DNA of 39,505 bases from an uncultured Alistipes sp. (GCA_904502285.1 CAJGEC010000017.1:1-39505); one strand, 5' to 3'. Positions 23,603 through 32,563 are shown, counted from the first letter of the stretch. The notes: generated by a model not told the origin, from the letters alone. Program-made: numbers and translations.

Positions 23603-26023
23603 ATGAGTAAGAAGTGGCTAAATATTGCGCTTGTCCTATATATAATTGTGGTGGCTTCGGTTGCTGAACTCTTTGCTATCGACCCTCCTCAGGCTATGGA
23701 TGGTATGGTCGTTATCGAGGGCGAGGTACGCGATGGTGAGGGTGCTCCACTGCCCTATACTACCGTTGTGGTGGAGGGAACTACGGTGGGAACTATCACC
23801 GATGCCGAGGGGCGCTATAGCCTTACCCTTGAGTGCGGAGAGCATCGCCTTGTGGCAGAGATGCTGGGTTACGAGACCGACTATCGCAGTGTGCAACTCG
23901 CTGGGGGCCAGAGTGCTGAGGTGAACTTCACCCTTGAATCGGAGGCTATGGCTATCGACCAGGTTGAAATCTGTGCTTCGGGAGTGGGGCGTGCTAAACG
24001 CTCGGCATTCAATGTGGTTGCCGTGGATACCGAGGCATTGAGGAATACCACCCACGACCTCTCGGATGCCTTGTCGCGTGCGCCTGGTATCAAACTTCGA
24101 GAGTCGGGTGGCGTGGGCTCGGATATGTCGCTTATGGTGGATGGCTTTTCGGGCAAGCACGTCAAGGTCTTTATCGACGGTGTGCCTCAGGAGGGTGTTG
24201 GTAGTGCCTTTTCGCTCAATAACATACCTGCGGGCTATGCTGAGCGCATAGAGGTCTATCGTGGTGTTGTGCCCGTGGGCTTTGGCGCTGATGCCTTGGG
24301 CGGTGTGGTAAACATCGTAACCAATAAGTCGCGTCGCAAGTGGTTTGCCGATGCCTCCTACTCCTTTGGCTCGTTCAATACTCACCGCTCGACCCTTAGT
24401 GGCGGTCAGACCCTCGACAACGGCTTTATGTGGGAGGTCTACGCCTTTCAGAACTACTCGGACAACAACTACAAGGTAGATGTCGAGGTCGAGGACTTCG
24501 AGACGGGGCGCATCGAGCGTGGCAAGAGGGAGCGTATGGAGCGTTTCCACGACACATACCACAACGAGAGTGTAGCAGCAAAGGTGGGTGTTGTTGGTAA
24601 GCGTTGGGCAGATAGGTTGCTCTTCGGACTCAACTACGCACAGATGTATAAGGAGATGCAGACGGGTGTGCGTCAGGAGGTTGTCTATGGCCAGAAGCAT
24701 CGTCGCGGTCGTTCGCTGATGCCATCAATGGAGTATGTCAAGCGCAACCTCTTTACGTCGGGCCTCGATTTGACGCTCACGGCGAACTACAATCGTGATG
24801 CAACCTATAACGTCGATACGGCACAGTATAAATATAACTGGCGTGGCCAGACCAAGCGCCTGAACTCCCCTGGCGAGCAATCCTACCAGCATACACGCTC
24901 GCTAAACGACAATATAAATGGTACGCTCACGCTGAACTACCGCTTGGGTCAGAGCCATACCTTCACGCTAAATAGTGTGCTTAACTCCTTCCACCGAAGC
25001 AATACGTCGCTACTTGCCCGTGAGGAGCAGAGCGATGCCATTGCTAAGCAGAGCCTTAAGAGTATTACGGGCTTGCAGTACCGTCTGATGCCCTCGGAGC
25101 GTTGGAATGCTACGCTTTTTGCGAAGTATTACGCCCTCAAGGTCTCAGGCCCTGTGGCTACGAATAGCAATCAGACAGAGTTCGTCGAGAGTTCTCGCAG
25201 TGAGGATGCCTTAGGCTATGGCGTTGCTACCACCTACTTCATCGCTGAGGGTGTGCAGGCTAAGCTGTCCTACGAGAAGGCCTATCGCCTACCTACCATC
25301 GAAGAGATGTTTGGCGACGAGGACTTGGAGACGGGCGACATAGGGATACGCCCAGAGAGTAGCGATAATATAAATCTAAACATTAGCTATGCTGATAGCT
25401 ATGGTGCGGATGATAAACACAACCTATATGTAGATGGCGGTTTTGTGTGGCGCGATACGAAGGACTACATCCAGCGAAATATCGTCGATGCGAGTGGTGG
25501 TAAGTCGGTGGCCAGTTACATAAACTATGGCCGTGTGCGCAGTTGGGGTACGACCCTGTCGTTGCGCTATGGCTATGGCGGTTGGCTCTCGGTGGGTGGC
25601 AACTTTACCTATATGGATGTGCGCGACAATATGAAGATTGCCATTGGCACAACCTCGATGCCCAATCTTGGCTATGGCGACCGTATGCCCAATATTCCAT
25701 ACCTCTTTTCGGATGTCGATTTGACGCTCACGTGGAGGGGGTGTTTTACGAAGGGCGACGCACTCTCGATAACCTACGACAACCACTACGCCTACCGCTT
25801 CTACTACTACTCATCGCGCATAGGCACCAACAAGGACGACTATATGGTCCCCGACCAATTTTCGCACAATCTCTCGTTGAGTTACTCGCTTAAGGGTGGT
25901 AAGTATAACTTTTCGGTGGAGTGTTCCAACCTCACAAATGAGGCACTCTACGACAACTTCAGACTACAGAAGGCAGGACGTGCCTTCTATGCCAAGATTC
26001 GTGTGGCATTTGGTGGGAGATAG
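23603..26023 (+). CDS. xusA: TonB-dependent outer-membrane receptor, XusA-like
   Basis: Outer-membrane gated channel for ferric siderophores, energised by TonB. A signal peptide (about 1-25) is followed by a carboxypeptidase-regulatory-like beta domain (about 36-118; GEVRDGEGAPLPYTTVVVEG, GTITDAEGRYSL). The plug domain (about 130-240) has LSDALSRAPGIKLRESGG, VKVFIDGVPQEGVG and RIEVYRGVVPVGFGADALGG. The remainder is the 22-stranded barrel, with the TonB-receptor pattern YRLPTIEEMFGDEDL near residue 565. Length 806 is typical. With a DUF4374 lipoprotein and a PepSY membrane protein directly behind it, the set matches the xenosiderophore system XusABC described in Bacteroides thetaiotaomicron. 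The exact siderophore is not certain. Confidence 0.9.
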   Translation: MSKKWLNIALVLYIIVVASVAELFAIDPPQAMDGMVVIEGEVRDGEGAPLPYTTVVVEGTTVGTITDAEGRYSLTLECGEHRLVAEMLGYETDYRSVQLAGGQSAEVNFTLESEAMAIDQVEICASGVGRAKRSAFNVVAVDTEALRNTTHDLSDALSRAPGIKLRESGGVGSDMSLMVDGFSGKHVKVFIDGVPQEGVGSAFSLNNIPAGYAERIEVYRGVVPVGFGADALGGVVNIVTNKSRRKWFADASYSFGSFNTHRSTLSGGQTLDNGFMWEVYAFQNYSDNNYKVDVEVEDFETGRIERGKRERMERFHDTYHNESVAAKVGVVGKRWADRLLFGLNYAQMYKEMQTGVRQEVVYGQKHRRGRSLMPSMEYVKRNLFTSGLDLTLTANYNRDATYNVDTAQYKYNWRGQTKRLNSPGEQSYQHTRSLNDNINGTLTLNYRLGQSHTFTLNSVLNSFHRSNTSLLAREEQSDAIAKQSLKSITGLQYRLMPSERWNATLFAKYYALKVSGPVATNSNQTEFVESSRSEDALGYGVATTYFIAEGVQAKLSYEKAYRLPTIEEMFGDEDLETGDIGIRPESSDNINLNISYADSYGADDKHNLYVDGGFVWRDTKDYIQRNIVDASGGKSVASYINYGRVRSWGTTLSLRYGYGGWLSVGGNFTYMDVRDNMKIAIGTTSMPNLGYGDRMPNIPYLFSDVDLTLTWRGCFTKGDALSITYDNHYAYRFYYYSSRIGTNKDDYMVPDQFSHNLSLSYSLKGGKYNFSVECSNLTNEALYDNFRLQKAGRAFYAKIRVAFGGR

Positions 26024-26063
26024 AAGGTAATAGATTGATAATTAATTAAATATAGATAAGTTT

Positions 26064-27470
26064 ATGGTAACAAAAATCTTTACAAAATTTGCAATTGTAA
26101 TTGTGACGCTGTTGCTCTTTGCCGCGTGTGAGCAGAGTAACGAGGGTGGTAACCAGCAGTTAGGTGTGGGTGGAGGAGACCCCTATGTCATTGCTTCGGA
26201 GGGTGTATTCTCCAACACTACGACCAATGCGTTGCTTAGTGCCGAGTCGTTGGATGGTGGCACTATAGGTATGGAGCAGGGATTGGTGAACGACGGAGCA
26301 TCCTACTGGGTGTTCTGGGGCGATAAGTATCTCTATGGCCTTACCTATAATCAGGGTAATGCTGGTACTACGCGCTCCTATATTATGAACGAGGACTACA
26401 CCCTTTCGGCTCGTTCTGCGGAGTATGCCGTGCGCCGTTTTACCACTGTGGGCGTCTACGACAGGTATGTTATGACCACCTCTACGGGTGATGGCCCTGA
26501 GGAGTGGGCCGATGATAAGGGCTACCTGCCGAAGTCTATCCTTGTATCGCTCTTGGATGTTGAGAATGAGACATATAGAACTAACGACACGCGCCAGGAG
26601 CACTACCTCGCCGAGAACTTTTTGGGCAATGGCGAGTATGTTACTCTGTCGGGTTTGGCGGAGGCCGATGGCAGACTCTATAGCGCGGCTGTGCCTATGG
26701 GACTGAGCCAGTATGGAGCAAATGTCGAGGGTGGCAAGTGGATTAAGCCAGGAAATGAGGATCTCGTAAAAACGGAGGCTGGAGGCTCAGGAAGTGGTGC
26801 CTATAAGGCTGGCGAGTTGCAGTGGACACAGTATCCCGATGAGTGTTGGGTAGCACTCTTCGAGGATGAGACCTTAGCCGAGCGCCAACTCATTCGCACC
26901 GACAAGATTAGTTATGCCGCGGGACGCAATAAGTCGCAGTACTACCAGATGATTTGGCCCACCGAATCGGGCGATGTATATGTTTTCTCGCCCTCCTACG
27001 CTAAGACTATGAGCGATAGCCGTCAGCAGACAACCCTCCCTGCAGGAGTGGTGCGCATCAAGCGTGGCGAGCAAAGTTTCGATGAGTCGTACTATGTAAA
27101 TATCGAGGCGTTGGCTGAGGGTAGGTCCTTCCTTCGCACGTGGTATGTGGGTGATAATAAGTTCCTTATGCTTATGTATGACAGACCTCTCACACCAGAG
27201 TTGGGTATGGTAGCCAACGAATTGGCCATCTTTGATGCTACTGAGGGTAGTCTCAGGTTTATCGAGGGGCTTCCTGCTAAGGAGAGCATCTCTGGCTTCG
27301 GCAACGATCCATATGTTGAGGGTGGCAAGGCCTATATCGCTCTCACGCTTACAGATAACTATCCAGCAATCTATGTCATCGATACCGCAACGGCGATGGC
27401 TACTAAGGGCCTTACGGTTGAGGCTACGCAACTACGTGCCATAGGTCGCCTTTCTCCACTAAATCGTTAG
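26064..27470 (+). CDS. xusB: DUF4374 surface lipoprotein, XusB-like
   Basis: Lipoprotein partner of XusA, known in B. thetaiotaomicron to bind iron-loaded siderophore at the cell surface. The signal peptide ends in the lipobox LFAAC with the acylated cysteine at 22, followed by EQSNEGGN, a partly acidic start that could serve export to the surface. The mature part is a beta-propeller-like protein with repeated blades (GASYWVFWGDKYLYGLTYN, EEWADDKGYLPKSILVSLLD, ESGDVYVFSPSYAKT, GGKAYIALTLTDNYPAIYVID). Length 468 is normal for DUF4374. The gene begins 40 bp after xusA and ends 1 base before xusC, so the three are one operon. Confidence 0.9.
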   Translation: MVTKIFTKFAIVIVTLLLFAACEQSNEGGNQQLGVGGGDPYVIASEGVFSNTTTNALLSAESLDGGTIGMEQGLVNDGASYWVFWGDKYLYGLTYNQGNAGTTRSYIMNEDYTLSARSAEYAVRRFTTVGVYDRYVMTTSTGDGPEEWADDKGYLPKSILVSLLDVENETYRTNDTRQEHYLAENFLGNGEYVTLSGLAEADGRLYSAAVPMGLSQYGANVEGGKWIKPGNEDLVKTEAGGSGSGAYKAGELQWTQYPDECWVALFEDETLAERQLIRTDKISYAAGRNKSQYYQMIWPTESGDVYVFSPSYAKTMSDSRQQTTLPAGVVRIKRGEQSFDESYYVNIEALAEGRSFLRTWYVGDNKFLMLMYDRPLTPELGMVANELAIFDATEGSLRFIEGLPAKESISGFGNDPYVEGGKAYIALTLTDNYPAIYVIDTATAMATKGLTVEATQLRAIGRLSPLNR

Positions 27471-27471
27471 A

Positions 27472-28554
27472 ATGGCTATGCGTACGGTTATGCGACAGTT
27501 ACATATATGGCTCTCTATACCCTTCGGTGTTGTTATCGCCATAATCTGTTTTTCGGGGGCTATGCTCATCTTCGAGAGGGAGATTTCTGCCCCCTTCCAG
27601 CGCCACTACCACTACGTCGAGAGTGTGGGCGATAGTCGCCTCGGTGTAGCGGAGGTTATGGCCCTTGTCGAGCCACACCTTCAGGAGGGACAACGCATCA
27701 CGGGCATCACCATCCCTGAGGATGAGGAGCGCGCGTGGAAGGTGAATCTCTCGCAGCCCAAGCACGCAGCAATCTACGTAGACCAGTATAGCGGAGAGGT
27801 GCTTGGAACGCCAGAGCGTCTAAAGTTCTTTGCTGTGATGTTTCGTCTGCACCGCTGGTTGATGGACTCTCGTCCTGAGGAGGGTGCAATCTTCTGGGGC
27901 AAGGTCATCGTGGGCGTCAGCACCTTGGCTATGGTTGTTGTCCTGATTTCGGGAGTGGTGTTGTGGGTGCCTAAGAGCATCAAACTCTGGCGTAATCGTT
28001 CGCGCATAGAGGTCCGAAAGGGGGTACGCCGCCTGCTCTACGACCTACACGTCGTAGGTGGCATCTATGCCGTCCTGCTCCTCTTGGCTATGGGCCTTAC
28101 GGGTCTTACGTGGTCCTTCGAGTGGTATAGAAATGGGTTCTATCGCTGTTTCGGTGTCGAGACACAACAGCCTAAGGGTGAGCAAGGTAGGTCAAAACAA
28201 CAGCCCGTGTATGATGCTTGGACCGTGGCTTATGAGAGTGTTGTGGGGAACTATACGCCTAAGCGCGATGTTACGCTCTCGCAAGGGACAATCTCCGTTA
28301 CACTTGGTGGTTATGGTAACAGCAGGGCATCCGACAGATACACCTTCGATACCGCCACCGGAGAGATACTCTCCACCACGCTCTATGCCGACTCGGAGTC
28401 AGCCAATAGGCTCAAGGGGTGGATCTACTCTGTTCACGTGGGTAGTTTCGGCGGCTTGTTCACCCGCATCCTCTGGTTCTTGGGGGCGATGCTCGGAGCG
28501 ACACTGCCACTGACGGGGTATTACCTTTGGTTTAAGCGCAAAGGGTTTATATAG
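27472..28554 (+). CDS. xusC: PepSY-domain inner-membrane protein, XusC-like
   Basis: Inner-membrane protein of the PepSY-TM family, thought to act as a reductase that frees iron from siderophores. Four membrane regions lie at about 13-33 (IPFGVVIAIICFSGAMLIF), 140-165 (VIVGVSTLAMVVVLISGVVLW), 193-212 (GGIYAVLLLLAMGLTGLTWSF) and 335-355. The conserved histidines seen in this family, for example H11 in RQLHIWLS, RLHRWLMDS, YDLHVVGG and SVHVGSFGG, could ligate heme. Length 360 is typical. It follows xusB with a 1-base gap, and a bidirectional terminator closes the operon. Confidence 0.9.
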   Translation: MAMRTVMRQLHIWLSIPFGVVIAIICFSGAMLIFEREISAPFQRHYHYVESVGDSRLGVAEVMALVEPHLQEGQRITGITIPEDEERAWKVNLSQPKHAAIYVDQYSGEVLGTPERLKFFAVMFRLHRWLMDSRPEEGAIFWGKVIVGVSTLAMVVVLISGVVLWVPKSIKLWRNRSRIEVRKGVRRLLYDLHVVGGIYAVLLLLAMGLTGLTWSFEWYRNGFYRCFGVETQQPKGEQGRSKQQPVYDAWTVAYESVVGNYTPKRDVTLSQGTISVTLGGYGNSRASDRYTFDTATGEILSTTLYADSESANRLKGWIYSVHVGSFGGLFTRILWFLGAMLGATLPLTGYYLWFKRKGFI

Positions 28555-28562
28555 ATAAGTAA

Positions 28563-28592
28563 AGCGCCTATCCAAATTGACGGATAGGCGCT
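28563..28592. terminator. Bidirectional terminator between xusC and the BACON lipoprotein
   Basis: AGCGCCTATCC (28563-28573) and GGATAGGCGCT (28582-28592) form a perfect 11-bp stem with an 8-base loop between converging genes. T-rich sequence follows on both sides. Confidence 0.85.
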
Positions 28593-28613
28593 CCTGTTGT
28601 TTCGAGGGTGTTA

Positions 28614-29021
28614 CTACCAGCCCTGGCGCACGGTGATAAAGTCACTTGCACCGAAACTCTTAACCTCAATCTGTGCGGTGCGCTCCGAGCCACTCTCATT
28701 AGGCTCAACGTGAATCTCCACGCCCGACTGCCAAGAGGCCAAATCGCGGGTCTCGTAGTGCTCGACAAGGCGCACAACCTTGCACCACTCGTTAGGGATG
28801 CGGTCGCCATTCTCCTCCAGAGTCCAGCCATTGCCATTGCCATAGTGTACAACGACGTTGTCTACGCCCGTAGAGGATACGGGGATGATGAAGTCGCCAC
28901 CAGCCTTGGCTACTGGGAACTCCTCATTGCTAAACGATACAGATGGGGTATCCTTAATGGCGCATCCAGTAGCTGTGAAGAGCGTAATGGCAATGATTGC
29001 CAAAAACTTAAAAAACTTCAT
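28614..29021 (-). CDS. BACON-like lipoprotein, 135 aa
   Basis: Secreted lipoprotein with lipobox TATGC and acylated cysteine at 20. The mature part is one immunoglobulin-like domain of the BACON type: FSNEEFPVAKAGGDFIIPVSS, then a W around NGWTLEE, and the closing strand RTAQIEVKSFGASDFITVRQ. BACON domains in Bacteroidetes surface proteins are thought to bind carbohydrate or mucin. Here it stands alone rather than joined to an enzyme. Its promoter contains a nine-base G run between the -33 and -7 boxes, which suggests on/off switching by slipped-strand changes (see findings). Confidence 0.8.
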   Translation of the reverse strand: MKFFKFLAIIAITLFTATGCAIKDTPSVSFSNEEFPVAKAGGDFIIPVSSTGVDNVVVHYGNGNGWTLEENGDRIPNEWCKVVRLVEHYETRDLASWQSGVEIHVEPNESGSERTAQIEVKSFGASDFITVRQGW

Positions 29022-29059
29022 AAACGGTAATTTTTATACGTTCTACTAAATATCTATTG

Positions 29060-29089
29060 CAAAGATAATAAATTCCCCCCCCCTACAAA
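29060..29089 (-). promoter_or_regulatory. BACON lipoprotein promoter with G9 spacer tract
   Basis: On the minus strand TTTG (29089-29086), an 18-base spacer and TATCTTTG (29067-29060). The spacer holds nine consecutive G (plus-strand C at 29075-29083). Spacer length here is 18, while most promoters in this window have 19-20. Confidence 0.65.
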
Positions 29090-29116
29090 TTTTGGGGCAA
29101 CTTTTTTCGTGGACTG

Positions 29117-29150
29117 CAAAAAAGGTGGCGCTTTTCTATTCGCACCACCT
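29117..29150 (-). terminator. Terminator of the pyr operon
   Basis: On the minus strand AGGTGGTGC pairs with GCGCCACCT (one G-U pair), followed by TTTTTTTGC. It lies about 20 bases after the pyrB stop. Confidence 0.85.
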
Positions 29151-29170
29151 CCTTAAACTAATAGTTGTCG

Positions 29171-30247
29171 CTACTCTGCCTTTGACTCGCAGTAGACACA
29201 GCGCACTACGCCTGGCTCTATCTCCGAAGCCTCGAAGCGTGGGCGCACAGGCTCAAGATTCGAGATGCAGAGAGGGTTAGGGCATTTGCAACCCATAGCC
29301 TTGCCTCCGTGGTCGAAGGTGCGCTCCTCATCGTTCTGCCACTCAAGGAGTTTGAGGATGAGGGCCATACGCACGAACTTGCCATTCTCCACCTGACGGA
29401 AGTAGGCAGCGCGTGGGTCGGCATCTACCTCAATTGCGATCTCGTTCACACGAGGAAGTGGGTGGAGGACTGCCATACGCTCCTTAGCACCACGCATCTT
29501 CTGAGCGTCGAGGATGAAGCAATCCTTAACACGCTCATACTCCTCCAAGTCGGTGAAGCGCTCCTGCTGTACGCGCGTCATATAGAGGATGTCTACATCG
29601 CCAATTACGCTCTCGATATCGTTCGACTCGCGGTACTCCACGCCGTAGCGGTCGCAGACATCTCGCTTGATATAGTCGGGCAGGGCCAACTCTGGGGGCG
29701 AGATAAGCACGAACTTAGTATTCTCGTAGCGTGTCATAGCCTTGATGAGCGAGTGTACGGTACGGCCATACTTTAGGTCGCCAACAAGACCGATGGTAAG
29801 GTTGTTCAACGTGCCGAGCTCGCGCTTGATGGTGAGCAGGTCGGTCATCGTCTGGGTGGGGTGGCTGTGGCTACCGTCGCCAGCATTGATGATAGGGGTG
29901 CGCGAGACCTCCGTAGCGGCCAAGGGTGCGCCCTCGACCTTATGGCGCATAGCGATAATGTCGGCAAAGCAGTTGATAACCCTTACGGTGTCCTGCACCG
30001 TCTCGCCCTTGGATACCGACGACGACTTAGCATCGGCAAAGCCTAAGACGTTGCCTCCGAGTTCCATCATTGCGGCGGTGAAACTCAGGCGTGTACGTGT
30101 ACTGGGTTCATAGAAGAGGGTTGCGAGTTTCTTGCCTCGGCACACCTCGCTATACTTGTCGCGGTTGGCGATGATATCCTCGGCTACGGCGATAATCTCG
30201 GCAATCTCATTGACCGTGAGGTCAGTAGGGTCTATCAAATGCTTCAT
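29171..30247 (-). CDS. pyrB: Aspartate carbamoyltransferase fused to a PyrI-type zinc module
   Basis: Second step of UMP synthesis: carbamoyl phosphate plus aspartate gives carbamoyl aspartate. Residues 1-300 are a complete PyrB, with YEPSTRTRLSF (carbamoyl phosphate site), SHPTQTMTDL, and the final helix FRQVENGKFVRMALILKLLE. Instead of ending there, the protein continues through a linker of about 20 residues into a segment with C322-x4-C327 and C350-x2-C353. This closely matches the zinc domain at the end of E. coli PyrI (CPNSNCISHAEPV there, CPNPLCISNLEPV here). The allosteric nucleotide-binding domain of PyrI is absent. The zinc part may support oligomer assembly without CTP/ATP control (inference). 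Last gene of the operon, 22 bp after pyrE. Confidence 0.95.
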   Translation of the reverse strand: MKHLIDPTDLTVNEIAEIIAVAEDIIANRDKYSEVCRGKKLATLFYEPSTRTRLSFTAAMMELGGNVLGFADAKSSSVSKGETVQDTVRVINCFADIIAMRHKVEGAPLAATEVSRTPIINAGDGSHSHPTQTMTDLLTIKRELGTLNNLTIGLVGDLKYGRTVHSLIKAMTRYENTKFVLISPPELALPDYIKRDVCDRYGVEYRESNDIESVIGDVDILYMTRVQQERFTDLEEYERVKDCFILDAQKMRGAKERMAVLHPLPRVNEIAIEVDADPRAAYFRQVENGKFVRMALILKLLEWQNDEERTFDHGGKAMGCKCPNPLCISNLEPVRPRFEASEIEPGVVRCVYCESKAE

Positions 30248-30269
30248 CGTTGTAATTCGTTTTTGGTTA

Positions 30270-30899
30270 CTACTTAATCCAGCTCTCGTCAGAAGGGTTG
30301 TTGCGGAACTTCAGGATGCGCTCCTTGTCCTCTGGCTTGATGTAACCCTCCTCTGCTGCTACCTCCACCAAGGCGTCGAGGTTCGAGAGTGAGTAGTTCT
30401 GTGCATTTGCCGCAGCGAGGCGGTCCAAGCCCTTCTGCATACCGTAGGTGAAGATGCTCACGATACCCAACACATCAGCGCCAGCATTGCGCAAAGCCTC
30501 TACAACCTCGATACAGCTACCACCCGTAGAGATCAAGTCCTCGACAACCACAACCTTCTGGCCTGCCTCCAACTTACCCTCGATCTGGTTGCCACGGCCG
30601 TGGTCCTTAGAGCCTGAGCGAACGTAGCCCATAGGGAGGTTGAGGATGGTTGCGGTGATAGCAGCGTGTGCGATACCAGCAGTAGATGTACCCATAAGTA
30701 CCTCTACCTCAGGATAGTGCTTGCGGATAAGTTCTGCCAAGCCCTCCTCCACGTGGTTACGTACCTCTGGTGCAGTGAGGGTGAGGCGGTTGTCGCAATA
30801 GATAGGGCTCTTGATGCCACTCGCCCAAGTGAAGGGCTGCTCAGGACGCAAGAATACTGCGCCGATAGACAAAAGGTCTTTTGCTATTTTCTTCTCCAT
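30270..30899 (-). CDS. pyrE: Orotate phosphoribosyltransferase
   Basis: Joins orotate to PRPP to make orotidine 5'-phosphate, the fifth step of UMP synthesis. Length 209. The PRPP-binding motif is VVVVEDLISTGGS with its acidic pair, and the SGSKDHGRGNQIEG loop corresponds to the flexible catalytic loop. FTWASGIKSPIYCDNR near the start is the orotate/phosphate region. It lies 25 bp after pyrF and 22 bp before pyrB in the operon. Confidence 0.97.
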   Translation of the reverse strand: MEKKIAKDLLSIGAVFLRPEQPFTWASGIKSPIYCDNRLTLTAPEVRNHVEEGLAELIRKHYPEVEVLMGTSTAGIAHAAITATILNLPMGYVRSGSKDHGRGNQIEGKLEAGQKVVVVEDLISTGGSCIEVVEALRNAGADVLGIVSIFTYGMQKGLDRLAAANAQNYSLSNLDALVEVAAEEGYIKPEDKERILKFRNNPSDESWIK

Positions 30900-30924
30900 A
30901 ATATTTCAGTAGTTTTTAGGTGTG

Positions 30925-31626
30925 TTACTCTGCAAATTCTCTCATACAACGCTCGTAAGCCGCTACAGGGTCGTCGGCAGCGGTGATAGGGCGACCTACC
31001 ACGATGAAGTCCGAACCAATCTCCTTAGCGCGCTCAGGGGTGGTGACACGTACCTGGTCGCCTACCTCGCCATCGGCGAAGCGTACACCTGGGGTTACGG
31101 TCATAAACTCCTTGCCACAAGCATCCTTAACCATAGCAGCCTCCAATGGTGAGCATACTACGCCATCCAAGCCTGCGAGTTTTGCATTCTCGGCATACTT
31201 GACGATGGTGTCGTTGATAGAGGCGCCGATGAGCAACTCCTTCTGCATACGCTCCTCAGAGGTTGAGGTGAGCTGTGTTACGGCGATGAGGAGTGGGCGA
31301 GTGCCATCCTCGCGGGTGAGACCCTCTACCGCAGCCTTCATCATATCTACGGTACCTGCAGCGTGTACGTTGGTCATATCCACGTCGAGGTTACGCAATA
31401 CCGACATAGCCTTCTTCACGGTGTTTGGAATGTCGTGGAGTTTGAGGTCGAGGAAGATGCGGTGGCCACGAGCCTTGATAGTGCGAACGATCTCTGGGCC
31501 CTCGGCATAGAAGAGCTCCATACCGATCTTAACGAATGGTTTACGGCCAGTGAACTTGTCCAAGAAGTTCAAGGTCTGCTCCTTGCTACTAAAGTCGCAA
31601 GCGATAATTACATCACGTTTACTCAT
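30925..31626 (-). CDS. pyrF: Orotidine 5'-phosphate decarboxylase
   Basis: Final step to UMP: decarboxylation of OMP. At 233 residues it is the classic short (bacterial group 1) form. The catalytic lysine-aspartate pairs lie in FLDLKLHDIPNTVKKA. CDFSSKEQTLNFLDKF near the start, VTPGVRFADGEVGDQVRV and IVVGRPITAADDPVAAYE (phosphate-binding arginine loop) are all in place. It sits 16 bp after pyrD. Confidence 0.97.
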   Translation of the reverse strand: MSKRDVIIACDFSSKEQTLNFLDKFTGRKPFVKIGMELFYAEGPEIVRTIKARGHRIFLDLKLHDIPNTVKKAMSVLRNLDVDMTNVHAAGTVDMMKAAVEGLTREDGTRPLLIAVTQLTSTSEERMQKELLIGASINDTIVKYAENAKLAGLDGVVCSPLEAAMVKDACGKEFMTVTPGVRFADGEVGDQVRVTTPERAKEIGSDFIVVGRPITAADDPVAAYERCMREFAE

Positions 31627-31642
31627 AACTATTTCTGTTTTA

Positions 31643-32563
31643 CTATTTTACGATGCCAATGATGTCGCTAAGACGCTCGATGCCGAGGCGCTCCATCTCC
31701 TGGGGCAAGGCCTCGATAATCTCCTTAGCGGCGTAGGGGTTCTTCAAATTCGCAGCACCCACCTGAACGGCTGTTGCTCCAGCCATCATCATCTCGATAA
31801 CGTCGGAAGCGGAACTTACGCCTCCGCAACCCATAACTGGAATCTTGCAGGCGTTAGCCACCTGATAGACCATACGCACAGCCACAGGGAAGATAGCGTC
31901 GCCAGAGAAACCACCCATCTTGTTGGCAATCACTGGCTTACGACGCATAGTGTCGATGCGCATGCCCAACAGCGTGTTAATCAGGCAGATACCATCTGCA
32001 CCAGCCTCCTCGCAAGCGCGTGCGATGGCTACGATATCCGTAACATTGGGGCTTAGTTTGATGAACACAGGCTTGGTGGTCACGGCCTTCACACGGCGGG
32101 TAACCTCGGCAGCCGACTCGGGCTGTGTGCCGAAGCTCATACCGCCATTATGCACGTTGGGGCACGATACATTCACCTCGATAATCTCCACCTGCTCCTC
32201 CTTGTCGATCTTTGCGCAACACTCCTCGTACTCCTCCAACGAGAAGCCACTGATGTTGGCCACGATAGGCTTGTGGAATATTTGGCGGAGGTGTGGCAAC
32301 TCCTCTGAGATGACCTTGTCGATGCCAGGGTTCTGGAGGCCTACGGAGTTGATGAGGCCTGCGCTACACTCCGCAATACGTGGGGTGGGGTTACCGAAAC
32401 GTGCATCACGTGTAGTACCCTTGAACGAAATCGCTCCGAGGCAGTCGAGGTCGTAGTACTCGGCGAACTCACGGCCGAAGCCGAAGGTGCCAGAAGCGGG
32501 GATAACGGGGTTGTCGAGCCTTACACCGCAAAGCTCAACAGAGGTATCAAAGTGCTTTACCAT
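31643..32563 (-). CDS. pyrD: Dihydroorotate dehydrogenase, class 1B catalytic subunit
   Basis: Oxidises dihydroorotate to orotate, here with electrons passed through PyrK to NAD+. Length 306 and the catalytic cysteine C134 in EVNVSCPNVHNGG are typical of class 1 enzymes, as are NPVIPASGTFGFG and the FMN phosphate site GCGGVSSASDV. There is no membrane-targeting N-terminus. The gene overlaps pyrK by 7 bases, as expected for the heterotetrameric PyrD-PyrK enzyme. Confidence 0.97.
   Translation of the reverse strand: MVKHFDTSVELCGVRLDNPVIPASGTFGFGREFAEYYDLDCLGAISFKGTTRDARFGNPTPRIAECSAGLINSVGLQNPGIDKVISEELPHLRQIFHKPIVANISGFSLEEYEECCAKIDKEEQVEIIEVNVSCPNVHNGGMSFGTQPESAAEVTRRVKAVTTKPVFIKLSPNVTDIVAIARACEEAGADGICLINTLLGMRIDTMRRKPVIANKMGGFSGDAIFPVAVRMVYQVANACKIPVMGCGGVSSASDVIEMMMAGATAVQVGAANLKNPYAAKEIIEALPQEMERLGIERLSDIIGIVK

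Noticed and set aside
23636..24700. 354-codon frame antisense to xusA
   Set aside because: It is a shadow of the strong codon bias of xusA. The sense frame has complete TonB-receptor domains and the antisense product is low-complexity His/Leu/Arg sequence.
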